From Campylobacterales bacterium (GTDB lineage: Bacteria > Campylobacterota > Campylobacteria > Campylobacterales > Sulfurimonadaceae), in the NCBI GenBank assembly GCA_014859655.1, contig JACUTT010000005.1:1-64000 (forward strand): a stretch of DNA of 64,000 nt, in the 5' to 3' direction. Under the pieces are notes generated by a model. It searched no databases. It saw only the letters and a list, made by a program, of their open reading frames with translations, and was not told the DNA's origin. This document shows, one piece after another, positions 62,451 to 64,000 of this stretch. Each line of letters starts with the position of its first letter. Position 1 is the first letter of the stretch. The position numbers and the translations under genes are program-made.

Positions 62451-63064
62451 TGGCGCTTTATGACTACGCGATTGCCCTCACAGGAGGAATAGCTACAGGA
62501 AAAAGCACTGTTGCGAGCATCATGAAACTGTACGGCATACAAGTCATCGATGCGGATGCTATTGCCCACGAACTTCTGGACCTGCACCATGAGGAGATTG
62601 CCAGGATGTTTGGCGAAGCGTTCGTGATCAAGGGCCGGGTACAGCGAACGGCTCTGGGCGAGATCATCTTTAACGACGAAAGCAAAAAAAAAGAGCTTGA
62701 AGCCTTTATCCACCCCCTGATCCGCAAAGAGATAGAAAAACGCGCAGCGATCTATGACGCGCGAGCGTTCCCCTACCTGATAGACATCCCCCTCTTTTTT
62801 GAAAACGGCGCCTATGATATCAAAGAGAGCGTGGTCGTCTACACTCCGCCGCATATCCAGCTGGAACGCTATATGAAGCGCAACAAGCTGAGCGAAAAAG
62901 AGGCGAAAATACGCATAAACTCCCAGATGAACATCGACGAGAAGAAGAGACGCGCGACCTCGGTCATCGATAACAGTTCGAATCTGAAGCATCTTCAAGC
63001 CGAATGTGAGGCCTTTGTCGATAGAATAAAAGAAAAAACAGACTACAAGAACAGATACAAATAG
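62450..63064 (+). CDS. coaE: Dephospho-CoA kinase
   Basis: Final step of coenzyme A synthesis, ATP plus dephospho-CoA. The 204-aa protein has P-loop ALTGGIATGKSTVASIM, VIDADAIAHELL, IHPLIRKEIEKRAA, IDIPLFFENGAY and the lid Arg cluster KIRINSQMN. Length matches E. coli CoaE. Coupled to the spermidine synthase-like gene upstream and followed nine bases later by dapF. Confidence 0.96.
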   Translation: MALYDYAIALTGGIATGKSTVASIMKLYGIQVIDADAIAHELLDLHHEEIARMFGEAFVIKGRVQRTALGEIIFNDESKKKELEAFIHPLIRKEIEKRAAIYDARAFPYLIDIPLFFENGAYDIKESVVVYTPPHIQLERYMKRNKLSEKEAKIRINSQMNIDEKKRRATSVIDNSSNLKHLQAECEAFVDRIKEKTDYKNRYK

Positions 63065-63073
63065 GAGCGGCTG

Positions 63074-63814
63074 ATGCAGGTTGCAAAATACACGGCAAGC
63101 GGGAATGATTTTGTTATTTTCCATACCTTTATAAAAAAAGATTTCTCATCTTTGGCCAAAACGCTCTGCCACCGCCAAGAAGGCGTGGGCGCGGACGGGC
63201 TGATCGTGCTTGTGCCGCATGAGAGGCTTGATTTTGAGTGGTGTTTTTACAATGCGGACGGCAGTTCGGCCGAGATGTGCGGCAACGGAAGCCGCGCCTG
63301 TGCTCACTATGCCTTTGAAAACGGTCTGGCTCCGGCGCAGATGCGCTTTCTCACTTTAGCCGGCGAGATTGGCTGCACGGTGAGCGGAAATCGTGTGCAG
63401 AGTGATCTAACCCCTCCGAAGATACTAAGCAAAGAGATAGAGAGATACGGCAAGACGTGGTGGCTTATCGACACGGGTGTGCCTCACCTTGTGAGCTTCG
63501 ATGCCGATATCGACAAGTTTGACATCGAGGAGGCACGGAGCCTTCGCCACGAGTATAACGCCAATGTCAACATTGCTGCTATAGAAAAAGATCATATCCG
63601 TGTGCGCACCTACGAGCGCGGCGTCGAAGATGAGACCCTGGCCTGCGGGACGGGGATGGCAGCCTGTTTCTATTACGCCAACCAAGAGGGCAAAGTCGGT
63701 GACACTATGATGCTTAAACCCAGGAGCGGTGATGAGCTTTTCTTAGGGTTTGAAAATGGTATAATTACTTTCACCGGAGATGTTAGAAAAGTCTTCACAA
63801 CAGAGATCAACTAA
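63074..63814 (+). CDS. dapF: Diaminopimelate epimerase
   Basis: Interconverts LL- and meso-diaminopimelate for lysine and peptidoglycan. The 246-aa protein has the catalytic cysteines in EMCGNGSRACAHYAF and LACGTGMAACFYYANQE, with KYTASGNDFVIFHTF at the start. It is slightly shorter than E. coli DapF (274), a usual size in Campylobacterota. Ends an operon with coaE; ribosome site AGGAGCGG. Confidence 0.97.
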   Translation: MQVAKYTASGNDFVIFHTFIKKDFSSLAKTLCHRQEGVGADGLIVLVPHERLDFEWCFYNADGSSAEMCGNGSRACAHYAFENGLAPAQMRFLTLAGEIGCTVSGNRVQSDLTPPKILSKEIERYGKTWWLIDTGVPHLVSFDADIDKFDIEEARSLRHEYNANVNIAAIEKDHIRVRTYERGVEDETLACGTGMAACFYYANQEGKVGDTMMLKPRSGDELFLGFENGIITFTGDVRKVFTTEIN

Positions 63815-63889
63815 ACCCTTAACAGGTTGCTTATCGCTAAAAAGGTCTCTTTCGTACCACACGAGACCATCAAAGAATCAGGAGTTTTT

Positions 63890-64000
63890 TTGTTTAGACA
63901 GGCGCTAATAAACCTTATATTGTGTGCTGCACTTCTAGAAGCCGGCGAACTGGGTTTTGGAGCAGAGTACTACAATATTAATGATACACAGAAAAAAAAA
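63890..64000 (+). CDS. Start of an exported protein (partial)
   Basis: TTG start behind AGGAG, then 36 residues cut by the window edge: a signal-like run LINLILCAALLEAG followed by ELGFGAEYYNINDTQKKK. The ending resembles the start of a Bax-like glucosaminidase domain (Y..I.D...KK), but this is a guess from one motif. Confidence 0.55.
   Translation, partial: MFRQALINLILCAALLEAGELGFGAEYYNINDTQKKK

Overview
The window reads as chromosome of a free-living, chemolithotroph-type Campylobacterota (Epsilonproteobacteria; Sulfurimonas, Sulfuricurvum or Sulfurovum-like). Supporting signs are sensor kinases with the IAHQWRQPL H-box, a very short spermidine synthase homologue, an SdhAB-type pair, many c-di-GMP and receiver proteins, sulfur-handling proteins (DsrE, DUF302, rhodanese), a Suv3-like helicase and gene order typical of that phylum. 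No species can be fixed from sequence alone. There is no rRNA, no CRISPR array and no recognisable insertion sequence; one tRNA (Ala-GGC) is present.

Layout. 0-10 kb: gdhA on the minus strand with a striking dyad in its leader, then a plus-strand transport island (P-type ATPase, Kef-type antiporter, tandem UspA, SulP, tandem UspA) ending in a broken PDC-sensor gene. 10-14.5 kb: minus operon blc / SRPBCC / trpB / DUF2867-SDR / glutathione peroxidase. 14.5-21 kb: an XRE-like regulator, a frameshifted outer-membrane barrel, a DUF4143 AAA ATPase, an unknown 476-aa protein, and phrB with a TudS-YbgA protein. 21.4-28.2 kb: a four-gene signalling cassette (MASE3-PAS kinase, receiver-HD-GYP, receiver-PilZ, di-iron beta-lactamase-fold ODP protein). 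28.2-32.4 kb: TolC/MacA/MacB-like tripartite efflux operon. 32.6-41.1 kb: ycaO, then a stress and redox region with gene remnants, a Crp-family regulator with CRP-type boxes around it, a periplasmic peroxiredoxin, an HvfA-like Cys-rich peptide plus DoxX protein without a maturase, MBL hydrolase, and a rhodanese/DUF302/DsrE operon facing an ArsR regulator. 41-50.5 kb: tRNA-Ala, SPOR protein, PP-loop protein, dnaG, ABC exporter, a nonsense-interrupted receiver, purT, a 2-hydroxyacid dehydrogenase and a VTT protein. 50.5-64 kb: sdhA, a tiny acidic ORF, sdhB, a CZB chemoreceptor, yajQ with HD-GYP, an HTH/coiled-coil protein, a Suv3-like helicase, DUF309, a nitroreductase, a shrunken spermidine synthase, coaE, dapF and the start of another gene.

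Themes. The window is rich in second-messenger signalling: two HD-GYP proteins, a PilZ protein and YajQ. It also holds oxidative or metal stress functions: peroxiredoxin, glutathione peroxidase, photolyase, HvfA-like peptide and CZB receptor. At least five genes are decaying through frameshift, nonsense or truncation. The strongest candidates for something new are the HvfA-like/DoxX pair lacking a DUF692 maturase under apparent CRP-type control, the conserved-looking 51-aa acidic ORF between sdhA and sdhB, and the kinase/HD-GYP/PilZ/ODP cassette.
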